Part shown: positions 43,325 through 52,886 of the stretch, piece by piece
Layout of the letters: each line of letters starts with the position of its first letter
Numbering within the stretch: position 1 is the stretch's first letter
Source: Treponema zioleckii
GTDB taxonomy: Bacteria > Spirochaetota > Spirochaetia > Treponematales > Treponemataceae
Direction: 5' to 3'
NCBI RefSeq assembly: GCF_014737315.1
Contig: NZ_JPUF01000015.1
Span: 1-59,652 of the forward strand
Length of the DNA: 59,652 bases
The notes under the pieces: model-generated
Databases searched by the model: none
The model's input: only the letters and a program-made list of their open reading frames with translations
Told to the model about the DNA's origin: nothing
Made by a program: the position numbers and the translations under genes

Positions 43325-44494
43325 ATGGGAAGCAAAACAGTTGTTAATAATTACGGGTCATTCGACGTGATTCTTACGCACGGACAAGGCTCTACAATGT
43401 GGGATTCCAACGGAAAAAAATACATCGACTTTCTCGCAGGAATCGCAGTAAATTCACTCGGAACGAACTATAAACCGCTCGTAGATGCCGTAAAAGCACA
43501 GGCAGAAAAAGAAATTCACATCTGCAACTACTTTATGAGCGACACCGGCGTTCAGTTTGCAGACGAACTTCTGAAAGCCACAGGATTTGAAGGAGTCTAC
43601 TTCGGAAACTCTGGCGGAGAAGGCAACGAAGCTGCAATCAAATTGGCAAGAAAATACGGATATTTGAACGGCGGTGAAAAGCGTCACGTAATCTACACGT
43701 TAAAAAATTCATTTCACGGACGCACAATGGCAACTTTAACTGCCACAGGTCAGGACAAATTTCATCCTGCTTATTTTGCGCCTTATGTTGAAGGCTTTAA
43801 GACAATCGAAGCGAACGACTGGGACGCCATAAAAACAGCCTTTGACGACACTACGGCAGCTCTTTTGATTGAATGTGTTCAGGGAGAGGGCGGAGTTAAC
43901 ATTGTTGATGCTGATTGGGCAAAAGCTGCTGCTGAAGCCGCTCGAAAAGCCGGTGCAATCGTAATGGCGGATGAAGTTCAGACCGGATTTGGACGCACAG
44001 GAACTTTGCTTGCAAGCGACGCGCTGGGATTCAACCCTGAAGTCGTAAGTTTTGCAAAAGGCGTTGCGGGCGGACTTCCGATGGGCGGAATCCTCTTTAG
44101 AGGCAAGGCAAACGGCGTATTCAAAGCGGGCGACCATCAGTCCACATTTGCAGGAAATCCTCTCGCCTGCGCTGCGGGGCTTGTTGTTCTTCACGAACTT
44201 CAAAAAGAAGGATTTTTGCAGAGCGTCGTAGAAAAAGGCGACTACATGAGAAAAGAAATTGCCTCTTGGAAAATTCCGAACGTTGGGGAAATCCGCGGAA
44301 AAGGCTTGATGATTGGAGTTGATATTGTTGAGGGAAAAAGTGCGCTTGAACTTGAGAAAAAACTTCTTGCAAACGGACTTTTAACGTCAACTGCGGGCAA
44401 AAACACTCTTAGAATCGTGCCACCTCTCAATATTTCGATGGAAGAAATTAACGAAGGTCTGAATATTCTAAAATCAACTCTCGAAAATCTTTAA
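43325..44494 (+). CDS. argD: Acetylornithine aminotransferase
   Basis: PLP-dependent enzyme of arginine (and possibly lysine) synthesis, 389 residues. Class III aminotransferase motifs are present: GNSGGEGNEAAIKLAR, ADEVQTGFGRTGTL, and the PLP lysine in VSFAKGVAGGLPMGG. AGGAAA precedes the ATG. It follows argJ-argB but is separated by 534 bp of repeat sequence, so its transcription may be independent. Confidence 0.93.
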   Translation: MGSKTVVNNYGSFDVILTHGQGSTMWDSNGKKYIDFLAGIAVNSLGTNYKPLVDAVKAQAEKEIHICNYFMSDTGVQFADELLKATGFEGVYFGNSGGEGNEAAIKLARKYGYLNGGEKRHVIYTLKNSFHGRTMATLTATGQDKFHPAYFAPYVEGFKTIEANDWDAIKTAFDDTTAALLIECVQGEGGVNIVDADWAKAAAEAARKAGAIVMADEVQTGFGRTGTLLASDALGFNPEVVSFAKGVAGGLPMGGILFRGKANGVFKAGDHQSTFAGNPLACAAGLVVLHELQKEGFLQSVVEKGDYMRKEIASWKIPNVGEIRGKGLMIGVDIVEGKSALELEKKLLANGLLTSTAGKNTLRIVPPLNISMEEINEGLNILKSTLENL

Positions 44495-44588
44495 ATCTGT
44501 TTTGTCCAATAGACTTTTTGTTTTTCGTATGTTTTAATTTATTTTAAAGTTGCCTTTGTGGGTAGCTAAAAAAAGAATTGGAGAATTT

Positions 44589-45227
44589 ATGAAAAATCTT
44601 CGACGAATTGTTCTTGGCGCATTCCTTGCATTGATTTCTGGAATGTTTGTGTCTTGTTTTTCAATGAAGCAAAGTCTCAGCTACGAAAAAGGAAACTACA
44701 GTTATACCGTTGAGCTTGCCGTTGATAAAATGGTTCTTGCACTTGCAGAAATGGATGCGGACACTCTTTTTGCGCAGTTTGACAACGAACTTGCAAAAAA
44801 AGGTGGCATTTCTGATGAGAATGTTAAAGTTGAAAAAATTGACACTGAAAAAGATGCTGGATTTAAAATCTCTGTTGTAGTCAATGAAAATACTGAAGTT
44901 GAATCTGAAAAAGCTGTTATTCCTGTAAAAAACGGCAAAAAGCTTGAAATCTTGATTTTTGGCGGACAGGCTGTGGACGGAACTGTTGACTTTAACAGCG
45001 ACGAAGGCGCCCAGGCTCGCGAAATGCTCGCAGAATCAACTTGGACATACTCTGTTCATAAGAGCGTTATGAAAAAAGTAAAGAAGGCTGCGATTGTTGA
45101 TGAGAAAAATGGCAAAGAATTCAATTGTGAAGTAAATAAAGATGGCGATAACTTCGTAATCACAATTCCTCTCACAGAAATTCTTCAGGTTGGAAACTCT
45201 TACAGCAAGCTTGTAATTTCAAAATAA
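44589..45227 (+). CDS. Putative lipoprotein, paralogue of the broken gene downstream
   Basis: The start at 44589 has GGAGAA in front and gives 212 residues; the frame is open to 44550 but earlier codons are not needed. The signal peptide ends in ISGMFVSC, a spirochaete-type lipobox with Cys23. The mature part is acidic and beta-rich. The C-terminal SVMKKVKKAAIVDEKNGKEF and ...ILQVGNSYSKLVISK are nearly repeated in the gene behind. No named family recognised. A strong terminator follows. Confidence 0.75.
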   Translation: MKNLRRIVLGAFLALISGMFVSCFSMKQSLSYEKGNYSYTVELAVDKMVLALAEMDADTLFAQFDNELAKKGGISDENVKVEKIDTEKDAGFKISVVVNENTEVESEKAVIPVKNGKKLEILIFGGQAVDGTVDFNSDEGAQAREMLAESTWTYSVHKSVMKKVKKAAIVDEKNGKEFNCEVNKDGDNFVITIPLTEILQVGNSYSKLVISK

Positions 45228-45234
45228 ATTTTCC

Positions 45235-45261
45235 GGGGACTGAATTCCAGTCCCCTTTTTT
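45235..45261 (+). terminator. Terminator of the lipoprotein gene
   Basis: GGGGACTG (45235-45242) and CAGTCCCC (45248-45255) with a 5-nt loop, followed by six T residues. Confidence 0.92.
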
Positions 45262-45302
45262 GTAAAAATCTTCTGTAAAAATACACCGGACTTACCTTAA
45301 AA

Positions 45303-45937
45303 ATGAAAAAATCACTCACAATTCTTTTTTCCATGATTTCAGCATTAATGTTTGTTTCCTGCTTTGAAATGAAACAGCAAATTTCTTATAAAAAAGGCAT
45401 CTACAACTACAGCATTGAATTTACAGTTGATAAAACAGTATTGGCAATGCTCGGCGAGAACACGTCAATTGATTCTGAAGAAATTCTTGGCTCTGTTGAC
45501 TCTGAGGATTTTACAGTTTCACCCGAAAAAATCAGAATAGAAAAAGTCAATACACAGACACATGAAGGCTCAAGATTTTTATTTTCTATCGATGAAAAAA
45601 CAACCGATACTCTGGCTCAAATTTTTCTTCCTAGTAAAAAACGGAAAATCAATTGAACTTTTTATTTTTTATCCAGAAATGTTTGAAGACCGCTTTGATC
45701 CGGACAGCAGCGAACGGTAAAAAAATCAAAGCATTGCTTTCAAGGGCAAAATGGTCGTTTGTCGTAAATAAAAGCGTTATGAAAAAAATCAAAAAAGCGG
45801 TAATTGTAGACACTGAAAACAATAAAGAACTTGAATGCAAAGTAAGAAAAGAAGGAAAAAATCATATTATTGAACTTCCGGTGGTGGAACTCCTTCAAGA
45901 TGGAAACTCTTACACCAAACTCATAATTTCAAAATAA
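45303..45937 (+). pseudogene. Broken lipoprotein paralogue with two frameshifts
   Basis: Starts MKKSLTILFSMISALMFVSC (lipobox Cys20) and follows the preceding gene closely (SYKKGIYNYSIEFTVDKTVLAML). Near 45630 the frame shifts: VKNGKSIELFIFYPEMF continues in another frame. Near 45715 a second shift at GGTAAAAAAATC leads to RAKWSFVVNKSVMKKIKKAV and the shared end ...SYTKLIISK. No single frame spans it. It arose by tandem duplication and has decayed, unless both shifts are sequence errors. Confidence 0.75.
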
Positions 45938-45940
45938 ATT

Positions 45941-46330
45941 GAAACGCTGCAGGTTAGACTTATAACTTTTTGGTTGGCTATGTGCGTTTATGGAAACGCT
46001 GCAGGTTAGACTTATAATTTTTTTGGTTGGCTATGTGCGTTTATGGAAACGCTGCAGGTTAGATTTATAACTTTTTGGTTGACTATGTGCGTTTCCCGTG
46101 ATTTTTCCTTACGGAAAAGCTCGCGCTCTGGTGTAGGCACTTTGCAGGTGTTTTCGATGTTTCCGCGACAAGCACAGCGTCAACATCGAAAGTCCGCTTT
46201 GTGTTCGCTTCGTAGGCTCGCACTTAAAAATGGAAACGCACAGATTTTATTTTTAGGCAAAAAGTTCAGTTTTTAGCGTTCCGCGTGCTTTCCGCGCAGG
46301 CTTGTACTTATAAATCTAAAAGTTGATTAA
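45941..46330. repeat. GACAAGCA hairpin repeat, copy C, with tandem leader units
   Basis: Begins with three near-identical units of 52-53 bp starting at 45941, 45993 and 46046 (GAAACGCTGCAGGTTAGA...GTGCGTTT). The core CTCGCGCTCTGG follows, then a stem TTTCGATGTT (46152-46161) with AACATCGAAA (46182-46191) enclosing CGCGACAAGCACAGCG. Then come CGTAGGCTCGC and a GGAAACGCACAGATTTTATT submodule (46232 on) shared with copy B. The stem sequence is unrelated to copies A and B. It fills the gap before the pyrophosphatase gene. Confidence 0.8.
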
Positions 46331-46359
46331 TTGCGTTTCCTTTTTGTCAAAAAACGTGC

Positions 46360-46365
46360 TATAAT
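46360..46365 (+). promoter_or_regulatory. -10 box of the pyrophosphatase gene, leaderless geometry
   Basis: A consensus TATAAT ends 7 nt before the ATG at 46373, with a weak TTTCCT 18 nt upstream. No ribosome-binding site is seen. Confidence 0.5.
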
Positions 46366-46372
46366 CGTTGGC

Positions 46373-48034
46373 ATGAAAAAGACAACTTATGTTTTTGGGC
46401 ACAAGAATCCAGACACGGATTCAATCGTATCTGCCACAGCATTCGCCAAACTAAAGAACCTCCTTGGCGAAACAGACTACAAAGCGGCGAGAGCCGGAAA
46501 ACTTTCTCCACAGACTGAGTACATTTTTAAGAAATTCAAAATCGAACCTCCAGAGTACATTCCTGATTTGTATCCTAAGGCAGCCTACTACATGAACGAA
46601 GGCTGCAAAACTGTTGACGAATTTTGCTCACTTTGGCACGCATTCAACGTAATGCAAAAAGAAAAACTCATGGTTATGCCGGTCGTTGATTCGAACGGAA
46701 ATTACAAATCGCTCCTTCATTACAACGCGTTTTCAAAAAACATCCTTGAGACGCTGAACCCGGAGCACCACATTACCGTAAAAACCAGCGTCAAACTTGT
46801 AAACGAAACAATCAACAGTCAGCCAATCGAAATGTCTGACCAGGATTCAATCAAAAAATTCTCCGTAATGGTCGGCGCTGCAAAATTCGACTCCTTTAAA
46901 ACGACTTTGGACGCGCATCTTTCAGAGAACGTGATTATTGTTACTGGTGACCGCGAGGACGTTCAGGAATACGCAATCGACAAAAAAATCTCGCTTCTCG
47001 TCGTTTCGGGCGGAAAAATTCCTCGAAAAGAACTCATTGAAAAAGCTCGAAAAAACGGCACATCGCTTCTTGTAAGCTCGTTCGACACGATTTCTACGGC
47101 GATGCTCGTTGTTTACTCAACTCCTGTTTTTGTAATGTCGGATTCTTCCATAAAGCCAGTTGGCGTTTTTTCACCAGTCAAAAAAATCAAGCCGCTTTTG
47201 CACGAAAGCCCAAGTCATTCGCTTCCAGTTGTTGATGACACCGGAAAACTCATCGGAACAATCAGCGAGAATGATTTGTTGCACGAACCGAAAATTCAGG
47301 TTTCGCTGGTAGACCACAACGAGATGAGCCAGGCTGTTGACGGAATCGAGAATTACAGAATCCGCGAGATTATTGACCACCACAGAATCGGCGTTATGGC
47401 AACAAAGTATCCGATTACTTTTGTAAACCGTCCGGTCGGTTCAACAGCAACTCAAATTGCGAATCTTTTCCGCGAAAAGCACGTTTCGATTCCTGTTGAA
47501 ATGGCTCAGATTCTTTTGTGCGGAATTTTGAGCGACACATTGATTTTGCAATCTGCCACAACCACTGACATTGACCGCGAGGTTGCGGAGTATCTTTCTG
47601 TAATTTCTGGGCAAGAAATCCAGACGCTCGGCCAGGAAATTATTTCTGCCGGCAGCCGCATAACTGGCCGCAAAGCAACCGATGTTATTGGGCAAGATAT
47701 GAAGGAATACAGCGAGAACAACGGAAAACTCATTTACACCGTAAGCCAGATTGAAGTTGATGACCCAGACGAGATTATGGAGCGAAAAGACGAATTCCTT
47801 GCGGAACTTGAGATTACGCGCCGAAGTCATGGAGGGCTTTTCTCTGTTTTGCTCGTTACGGATATTACTAAACTCAGCTCAATCATGCTCATTGCGAGTG
47901 ACGAGCGTTTCTTGCCGTATGTGAACTTTCAAAAGACCGAGGATGACAACATCTATTATTTAAAAGATGTCGTGAGTCGCAAAAAGCAGCTCATTCCTCT
48001 TCTTACCGAGGAAATCACGAAGTACCTTAACTAG
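46373..48034 (+). CDS. Family II manganese-dependent inorganic pyrophosphatase with CBS/DRTGG insert
   Basis: Hydrolyses pyrophosphate to phosphate in the cytoplasm. The start at 46373 (MKKTTYVFGHKNPDTDS) gives 553 residues; a 14-codon extension is open but not needed. DHH-family motifs are HKNPDTD at the N-terminus, DHNEMSQ and DHHRIG after the insert, and a DHHA2 domain at the end (RKATDVIGQDMKEY). Between about residues 65 and 300 lie a split CBS pair and a DRTGG-like segment, which in this family bind adenine nucleotides and tune activity. Confidence 0.92.
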   Translation: MKKTTYVFGHKNPDTDSIVSATAFAKLKNLLGETDYKAARAGKLSPQTEYIFKKFKIEPPEYIPDLYPKAAYYMNEGCKTVDEFCSLWHAFNVMQKEKLMVMPVVDSNGNYKSLLHYNAFSKNILETLNPEHHITVKTSVKLVNETINSQPIEMSDQDSIKKFSVMVGAAKFDSFKTTLDAHLSENVIIVTGDREDVQEYAIDKKISLLVVSGGKIPRKELIEKARKNGTSLLVSSFDTISTAMLVVYSTPVFVMSDSSIKPVGVFSPVKKIKPLLHESPSHSLPVVDDTGKLIGTISENDLLHEPKIQVSLVDHNEMSQAVDGIENYRIREIIDHHRIGVMATKYPITFVNRPVGSTATQIANLFREKHVSIPVEMAQILLCGILSDTLILQSATTTDIDREVAEYLSVISGQEIQTLGQEIISAGSRITGRKATDVIGQDMKEYSENNGKLIYTVSQIEVDDPDEIMERKDEFLAELEITRRSHGGLFSVLLVTDITKLSSIMLIASDERFLPYVNFQKTEDDNIYYLKDVVSRKKQLIPLLTEEITKYLN

Positions 48035-48076
48035 ATTTTTTTAGTAAAAAACGTGCTTTATAAGGAAAATCAAAAC

Positions 48077-48120
48077 AAAAATCTGCTCTTTCGCCGTAGC
48101 TAACGGGAGAGCTGATTTTT
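48077..48120. terminator. Bidirectional terminator between convergent genes, AAAATCT family
   Basis: AAAAATCTGCTCT and AGAGCTGATTTTT pair with one mismatch around TCGCCGTAGCTAACGGG, with A- and T-tracts suited to termination on either strand. It lies between the pyrophosphatase (+) and lipid kinase (-) genes. The AAAATCT/GATTTT ends and GCCGTAGC interior resemble the elements at 35272, 49184 and 53319. Confidence 0.75.
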
Positions 48121-48132
48121 CTGAGTGCATTT

Positions 48133-49083
48133 TTACACAAGCACAGTGAGTTTTGCCGGTAATGTCGTGTATTTTATTTTTGCGACGTTGCCCATAAGCT
48201 CACCGTCTGTGTGACAGATTGTCGAACTGTTTGAAGTTACTTCGAGACTCTTAAAGTTTCTTAGAGTGAACGACTTAAAGATTTTCTGTTTGCCCATCAA
48301 AAGAAACGGGAATGCAAAAAATGTGAGAAGTTTTGGAATCCCCGCCGCCATGCAAAAACTAAGTTCGCCGTCAAAGCCGCTTGCGAACGGAGCCATTGGA
48401 ACGCCGCCGCCTTCCGCTTTAAAATTCATAATCGCCATAAAAATCATTTTTGAGAAACTTTTTGGCTCTTCATCATCAAATTTTAGCGTTACGGTCTGAG
48501 TCCGCATTTTGAACAGCGTGTAAACCGTCAAAAACGCGTAGCTAAGTTTTCCCATTTTTATGTAGTTCAAGACCTTTTTGATTTTTGAAGTGTTGATTTC
48601 TGTACCGACAATCGCATCAAGTCCAAAACCAGAACTGATTCCGAAAATTCTGCTTTTGTGAACGATTCTTTCATCCGAAAGTCCACTTTCCTCAATTTCG
48701 GCCTTACCCAAATCGATTTTTTTGTCGCCAGTTGAATTGAGAATCAAATTCAGTGCCTTTTTGTAATTGTGCCGAGGCAAATTCAAGCCCCGCGAAAAAT
48801 CGTTTCCAGACCCAGTTGGAATTAATCCCAATTTGATTTTAGAAAAATCCTCGATTCCGTTAAGAACCTCATTTATGGTTCCGTCGCCGCCAACAACGAC
48901 GATTTTTATATCGCTTTCGTCAAGCTTTGAAACGTCTCGTGCAATCTGCTCCGCATGTCCGACCCGAAGCGGAACGTGAGTGATGTATTCAATATTTTTT
49001 TCTTTTAAAAGCTCTCTGATTTTGTTCCACTGCAAAAAAGCCTTTCCGCTTCCGCCGTGGATATTTACGATAAAATGATACAT
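48133..49083 (-). CDS. Diacylglycerol kinase family lipid kinase (YegS/DgkB-like)
   Basis: Phosphorylates diacylglycerol or a related lipid at the inner membrane, recycling lipid head-group waste. The start at 49083 gives 316 residues; a 6-codon extension is open. VNIHGGSGKA and VVVGGDGTINEVLNGI (GGDGT at 65-69) are the nucleotide-binding motifs, and IPTGSGNDFSRGL follows. TATAAT (49095-49090) ends 6 nt before the ATG and there is no ribosome-binding site, so the mRNA is probably leaderless. Confidence 0.88.
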   Translation of the reverse strand: MYHFIVNIHGGSGKAFLQWNKIRELLKEKNIEYITHVPLRVGHAEQIARDVSKLDESDIKIVVVGGDGTINEVLNGIEDFSKIKLGLIPTGSGNDFSRGLNLPRHNYKKALNLILNSTGDKKIDLGKAEIEESGLSDERIVHKSRIFGISSGFGLDAIVGTEINTSKIKKVLNYIKMGKLSYAFLTVYTLFKMRTQTVTLKFDDEEPKSFSKMIFMAIMNFKAEGGGVPMAPFASGFDGELSFCMAAGIPKLLTFFAFPFLLMGKQKIFKSFTLRNFKSLEVTSNSSTICHTDGELMGNVAKIKYTTLPAKLTVLV

Positions 49084-49183
49084 AACCAAATTATATGCCA
49101 ATTTTTTTATAAATTGAAAGAGGAAATTGTGAATTGTGAATTATGAATTATGAAGTGTGAAGTGTGAAGTGTGAAAGTTGTTT

Positions 49184-49252
49184 AAAATCTTATGGGCATA
49201 CGCTACGGCGCTTCAGAAAATGCTTTGCCTTCGCTACTGCCCATAAGATTTT
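49184..49252. repeat. AAAATCT palindromic element, short copy
   Basis: AAAATCTTATGGGCA (49184-49198) and TGCCCATAAGATTTT (49238-49252) are perfect 15-bp inverted repeats around TACGCTACGGCGCTTCAG and GCCTTCGCTAC. It lies just after the symporter gene and probably ends its transcription. It shares the AAAATCT ends with the elements at 35272 and 53319 but has another arm sequence. A (TGAAGTGTGA)n-like stretch lies next to it (49131-49175). Confidence 0.8.
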
Positions 49253-49280
49253 TACACCTGTAAGCTAATTTCGTGATTCA

Positions 49281-50711
49281 TCAACTTTTTGCAAAATATT
49301 CGTGTGTTGTTCTTGCACAAACACCGCTCAAAACGATGAGCGAAATACAGTTCGGAATCGCCATGAGACAGTTCGTAATATCAGCGATTTCCCAAACTTC
49401 CTTTACAGTAAGATACGGCCCAACAAAAACCGCCAAAATGTAAAGAACCCTGAACGCTTTTACGATTTTCATCTTTCCGTTCGTAAGATATTCAAGACAT
49501 CGCTCAGAATAATAGTTCCAGCCCAAAATCGTTGTGAACGCAAAGAAAATCAAACAGAGCATGATTAAAAACTGAACCGAGCGCCCGTCTCCGCCAAGAA
49601 CTTTTGAGAATGCTCCAGAAGTTACCGCAACGCCTTCTAAGTCGCCAACGCCTGTCGCTCCGTCCGTAAAGAACGCGATTACGATTGCAAGACCTGTCAT
49701 AGAACAGACGATGATTGTGTCTATGAACGTTCCGAGCATAGAAACCAAGCCTTGTTCAACAGGTTCCTGAACCTGAGCCGTACAAGCCGCGATTGGAGCT
49801 GAACCAAGACCCGCCTCGTTCGAGAAGATTCCTCGTGCAACGCCTTTTTGCATTGAAGAAATTACTTGAGCCACACAGAATCCTGTAGCACCGCCAGTGG
49901 CAGCCTGCCAGCCAAAAGCAGATTTTAAAATCACGGAGAGAGCTTCTGGAATTCTAGTCATGTTCATAATCAAAACCGAAAGACCGAGGAAAACGTAAAT
50001 CAAAGCCATTGCAGGAACGATAACTTCCGCAACTTTCGAGATTCTTCTTAACCCGCCGATGATTACGAGAGCCGTAAAAATCGTTACGAGAATTCCGGAG
50101 ATTACGACAGAAATCGAATAGTCTGCCCCAAAAATCGAAACAGTGTGCAAACTTTCTGGGTCGATTGCATTTTTTACTGCCGAAGTGATTCCGTTTATCT
50201 GCGTAATCGTACCGATTCCCATAATTCCGGCAAGTACGCCAAAAATGGCAAAGAGAACCGCAAGCCACTTCCATTTTTTTCCCATTCCTTTTTCAATCGT
50301 GCAGAATGGACCTCCAAGAATGTGACCGTCCTCTTTTTTTTCGCGATATTTTAGCGCGAGCATACATTCAGAATATTTCGTAGCGATACCCACAAGGGCC
50401 GCGAGCCACATCCAAAAAAGTGCGCCAGGTCCGCCCGTGCAGATTGCAGTCGCAACTCCGACGATGTTTCCAGTTCCGATTGTGGCAGAAAGTGCAGTGC
50501 AGAGCGCGCCGAACGGCGAAACTTCTCCATGCGCGTTCTCATCTTTTTCCTGAAAAATCGATTTGAATGCAAGACCGAGTTTTCTGAACTGCAAGCCTCT
50601 AAGCCGGATTGTGAGCAGAAATCCCGTCACAAGAATCAGAATGATTGTCGGCAATCCGCAGACAACGCTGTTGATTTTCTGAAGAATCAGGTCGAATGTT
50701 TCCATCAACAT
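49281..50711 (-). CDS. Alanine or glycine:cation symporter (AGCS family)
   Basis: Sodium-coupled amino acid importer of the inner membrane, 476 residues with about 11 membrane segments. Family landmarks: GLQFRKLGLAFKSIFQ, GALCTALSATIGTGNIVGVA, GGPGALFWMW, EAGLGSAPIAACTAQ (SNEAGLGSAPIA), and QGLVSMLGTFIDTIIVCSMT. AAGGAGATGTTG precedes the ATG; a second Met two codons on is an alternative start. Confidence 0.92.
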   Translation of the reverse strand: MLMETFDLILQKINSVVCGLPTIILILVTGFLLTIRLRGLQFRKLGLAFKSIFQEKDENAHGEVSPFGALCTALSATIGTGNIVGVATAICTGGPGALFWMWLAALVGIATKYSECMLALKYREKKEDGHILGGPFCTIEKGMGKKWKWLAVLFAIFGVLAGIMGIGTITQINGITSAVKNAIDPESLHTVSIFGADYSISVVISGILVTIFTALVIIGGLRRISKVAEVIVPAMALIYVFLGLSVLIMNMTRIPEALSVILKSAFGWQAATGGATGFCVAQVISSMQKGVARGIFSNEAGLGSAPIAACTAQVQEPVEQGLVSMLGTFIDTIIVCSMTGLAIVIAFFTDGATGVGDLEGVAVTSGAFSKVLGGDGRSVQFLIMLCLIFFAFTTILGWNYYSERCLEYLTNGKMKIVKAFRVLYILAVFVGPYLTVKEVWEIADITNCLMAIPNCISLIVLSGVCARTTHEYFAKS

Positions 50712-50919
50712 CTCCTTAAAACTATTTTTAAAAAACTAAAAAAAAACAAGTTTTAGCGTAAAGATTCGTTCTCGCGTCTTTGCGTCAAAACTGTGCGTTA
50801 ACCGTATCATAAAATGCTCTTAAATGCAACGGAAAATCTGCAGAAAAACAGGCTGAACTTGCGCTGTCATTCAGAAATTGGCTATCTAAAGTCCTTGCCG
50901 TCAAAATGTCAGCGGCATT

Positions 50920-51510
50920 CCTCTCCCCTTGAATGTGGGTATTCCATTCGCCTCGCCCGTAGTATTCCTGACCCTCGAACCGTAGGATTCCTGTCACCTC
51001 GACCGAAGTGGAGAGGTCTGCACACCTTTCGTCGGAAGGTAGATTTCTCCATTCCGCTTCGCTCCAGTCGAAATGACCGCGGGTATTCCTGTCGCCTCGC
51101 CCGTGGGTATTTCTGTCCCTCGAACCGCAGGAGTCCTATCACGTCGAGCATAGAATTCCTGTCACCTCGACCGAAGTGGAGAGGTCTGCACGCCTTTCGT
51201 CGGAAGGCAGATTTCTCCATTCCGCTTCGCTCCAGTCGAAATGACCGTGGGGGCCTGTCGCCTCGACTGTGGGTATTCCATTCGCCTCGCCCGTAGTATT
51301 TCTGTCCCCTCAAACCGTAGTGTTCCTCTCCCCTCAAACCGGGAGTATTCCATTCGCCTCGAACCGTAGTACTCCTGTTCCCTCGTCCGTAGGATTCCTG
51401 TCACCTCGACCGAAGTGGAGAGGTCTGTACGCCTTTCGTCGGGAAGTAGATTTCTCCATTCCGCTTCGCTCCAGTCGAAATGACCGTGGGGGGCCTGTCG
51501 CCTCAAACTG
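50920..51510. repeat. 23-24-bp minisatellite interleaved with three copies of an 80-bp palindromic repeat
   Basis: About 15 units of the form CCTCGAACCGTAGGATTCCTGTC lie end to end. They are interrupted by three near-identical copies (about 50994-51074, 51166-51244, 51406-51483) of an element beginning CCTCGACCGAAGTGGAGAGG and ending CGCTCCAGTCGAAATGACCG. The element's ends are partly complementary (CCTCGACC and AGTCGAAATG; GAAGTGGAGA and TCTCCATTCCGCTTC). The same pairing of element and short unit recurs at 59395-59652. This accounts for most of the near-1-kb gap; all ORFs here are repeat artefacts. Confidence 0.85.
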
Positions 51511-51704
51511 CCATATTTTCAATTCTGTTTAAAATGAATTTTAACTGGTTTTCAGAAAAGGAAAAATGTTAAAAAAAATCGAAAAAAAAGCTAGAAAATA
51601 TCTTGTTTGTAAAAAACTTTTATTTTATATTGTTCCCTTATGCGGAAAATGGGTTGCAGAAAACCGCATGTTTTACAATTTCCATTTTTTTAAGGGTGGT
51701 CTCT

Positions 51705-52886
51705 ATGTTCAATCGTGAGGACTACGTTTCAGATTCTGACTGGAATCGTTTTATTGAGTTTTCAAAAGGGTTGGAAACTCCAAATGTTGTGATTAATCTC
51801 AAAAAGATTAAGCAAAACTTTCTTGACTTACGTAAATCTTTTCCTTACGCAAGTATCTACTATGCCGTAAAGTCTTGTCCTGGCGAGCCAGTTTTAAAAA
51901 TGCTCGCAGATTTAGGCTCTAATTTCGACATCGCTTCCCGCTACGAGCTTGATAAGGTTCTTGCTTTGGGAATTTCTGGTGACAGGCTTTCTTACGGAAA
52001 CACAATCAAAAAAGCCCGCGACGTAAAATATTTTTATGAAAACGGAGTTCGTCTTTTTGCCACAGATTCAAAAGACGACTTAAAAAACATTGCAGAATAC
52101 GCTCCAGGCTCTAAAATCTACGTTCGAATGTTGGTTGAGAACACTCAGACTGCAGACTGGCCTTTGAGCCGCAAGTTTGGCTGCCACCCAGACATGGCTT
52201 ACGATTTGCTCGTAATGGCAAAGAATCTTGGTCTTGAGCCTTACGGAGTTTCTTTCCACGTTGGATCTCAGCAGCGCGACATTGGTTCTTGGAACGATGC
52301 GATTGCAAAGGCTACTTATCTTTTTTCTTCTATAGAAGAAGAGGAAGGAATCAAATTGCAGATGATTAACATGGGCGGTGGATTCCCAGCTCATTACATT
52401 CAGCCGACTAACGAGCTTTCGGACTACGCTTCCGAAATTACTCGCTACCTAAAAGATGACTTTGGCGATGATGTTCCAAAAATCATCTTGGAGCCAGGCC
52501 GTTCACTTGTGGGAGACAGCGGAATTTTGACTTCTGAAGTTGTGCTCATAAGTCGAAAGAACAACACAGCTCTCCAGCGATGGGTTTATCAGGATTCAGG
52601 AAAATTCAACGGACTCATTGAGACAATGGACGAAGCCATGAAATATCCTGTAATTGCCGAAAATCAGGTTCCGGGCGAAAAAGAGGGCGAGGTGATTCTT
52701 GCAGGCCCTACTTGCGACAGTGCGGATATTATGTATGAGGATTTTAAATACAAGCTTCCGCTGAGCCTCAAAGCAGGGGACAAACTTTATTGGCTCACCA
52801 CAGGCGCATACACGGGAACTTACGCAAGCGTAGAATTCAACGGATTCCCGCCAATCAAAACCTACTACATGGGCGAAGAAGACTAG
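51705..52886 (+). CDS. Ornithine/diaminopimelate decarboxylase family enzyme, ODC-like
   Basis: Fold-III PLP decarboxylase, 393 residues from the ATG at 51705, which follows AAGGGTGG; an upstream 34-codon extension is not credible. The PLP lysine is Lys56 (YYAVKSCPGEP). HVGSQQRD, NMGGGFPAHY and LEPGRSLVG are the other cofactor motifs. The CDSADIMYE sequence (Cys337) is typical of ornithine or lysine/ornithine decarboxylases rather than LysA, so putrescine or cadaverine synthesis is likely. No polyamine neighbours are present. Confidence 0.85.
   Translation: MFNREDYVSDSDWNRFIEFSKGLETPNVVINLKKIKQNFLDLRKSFPYASIYYAVKSCPGEPVLKMLADLGSNFDIASRYELDKVLALGISGDRLSYGNTIKKARDVKYFYENGVRLFATDSKDDLKNIAEYAPGSKIYVRMLVENTQTADWPLSRKFGCHPDMAYDLLVMAKNLGLEPYGVSFHVGSQQRDIGSWNDAIAKATYLFSSIEEEEGIKLQMINMGGGFPAHYIQPTNELSDYASEITRYLKDDFGDDVPKIILEPGRSLVGDSGILTSEVVLISRKNNTALQRWVYQDSGKFNGLIETMDEAMKYPVIAENQVPGEKEGEVILAGPTCDSADIMYEDFKYKLPLSLKAGDKLYWLTTGAYTGTYASVEFNGFPPIKTYYMGEED

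Noticed and set aside
50814-51337. Long overlapping ORFs on both strands (FRLERSGMEKS-type peptides)
   Set aside because: They are translations of the minisatellite and its palindromic repeat, open on both strands because of the repeat composition.
50920-51510. Possible CRISPR array (regular units with interspersed longer elements)
   Set aside because: Short units are similar to one another rather than unique spacers, the long element is only three copies and palindromic throughout, and no cas genes are present.
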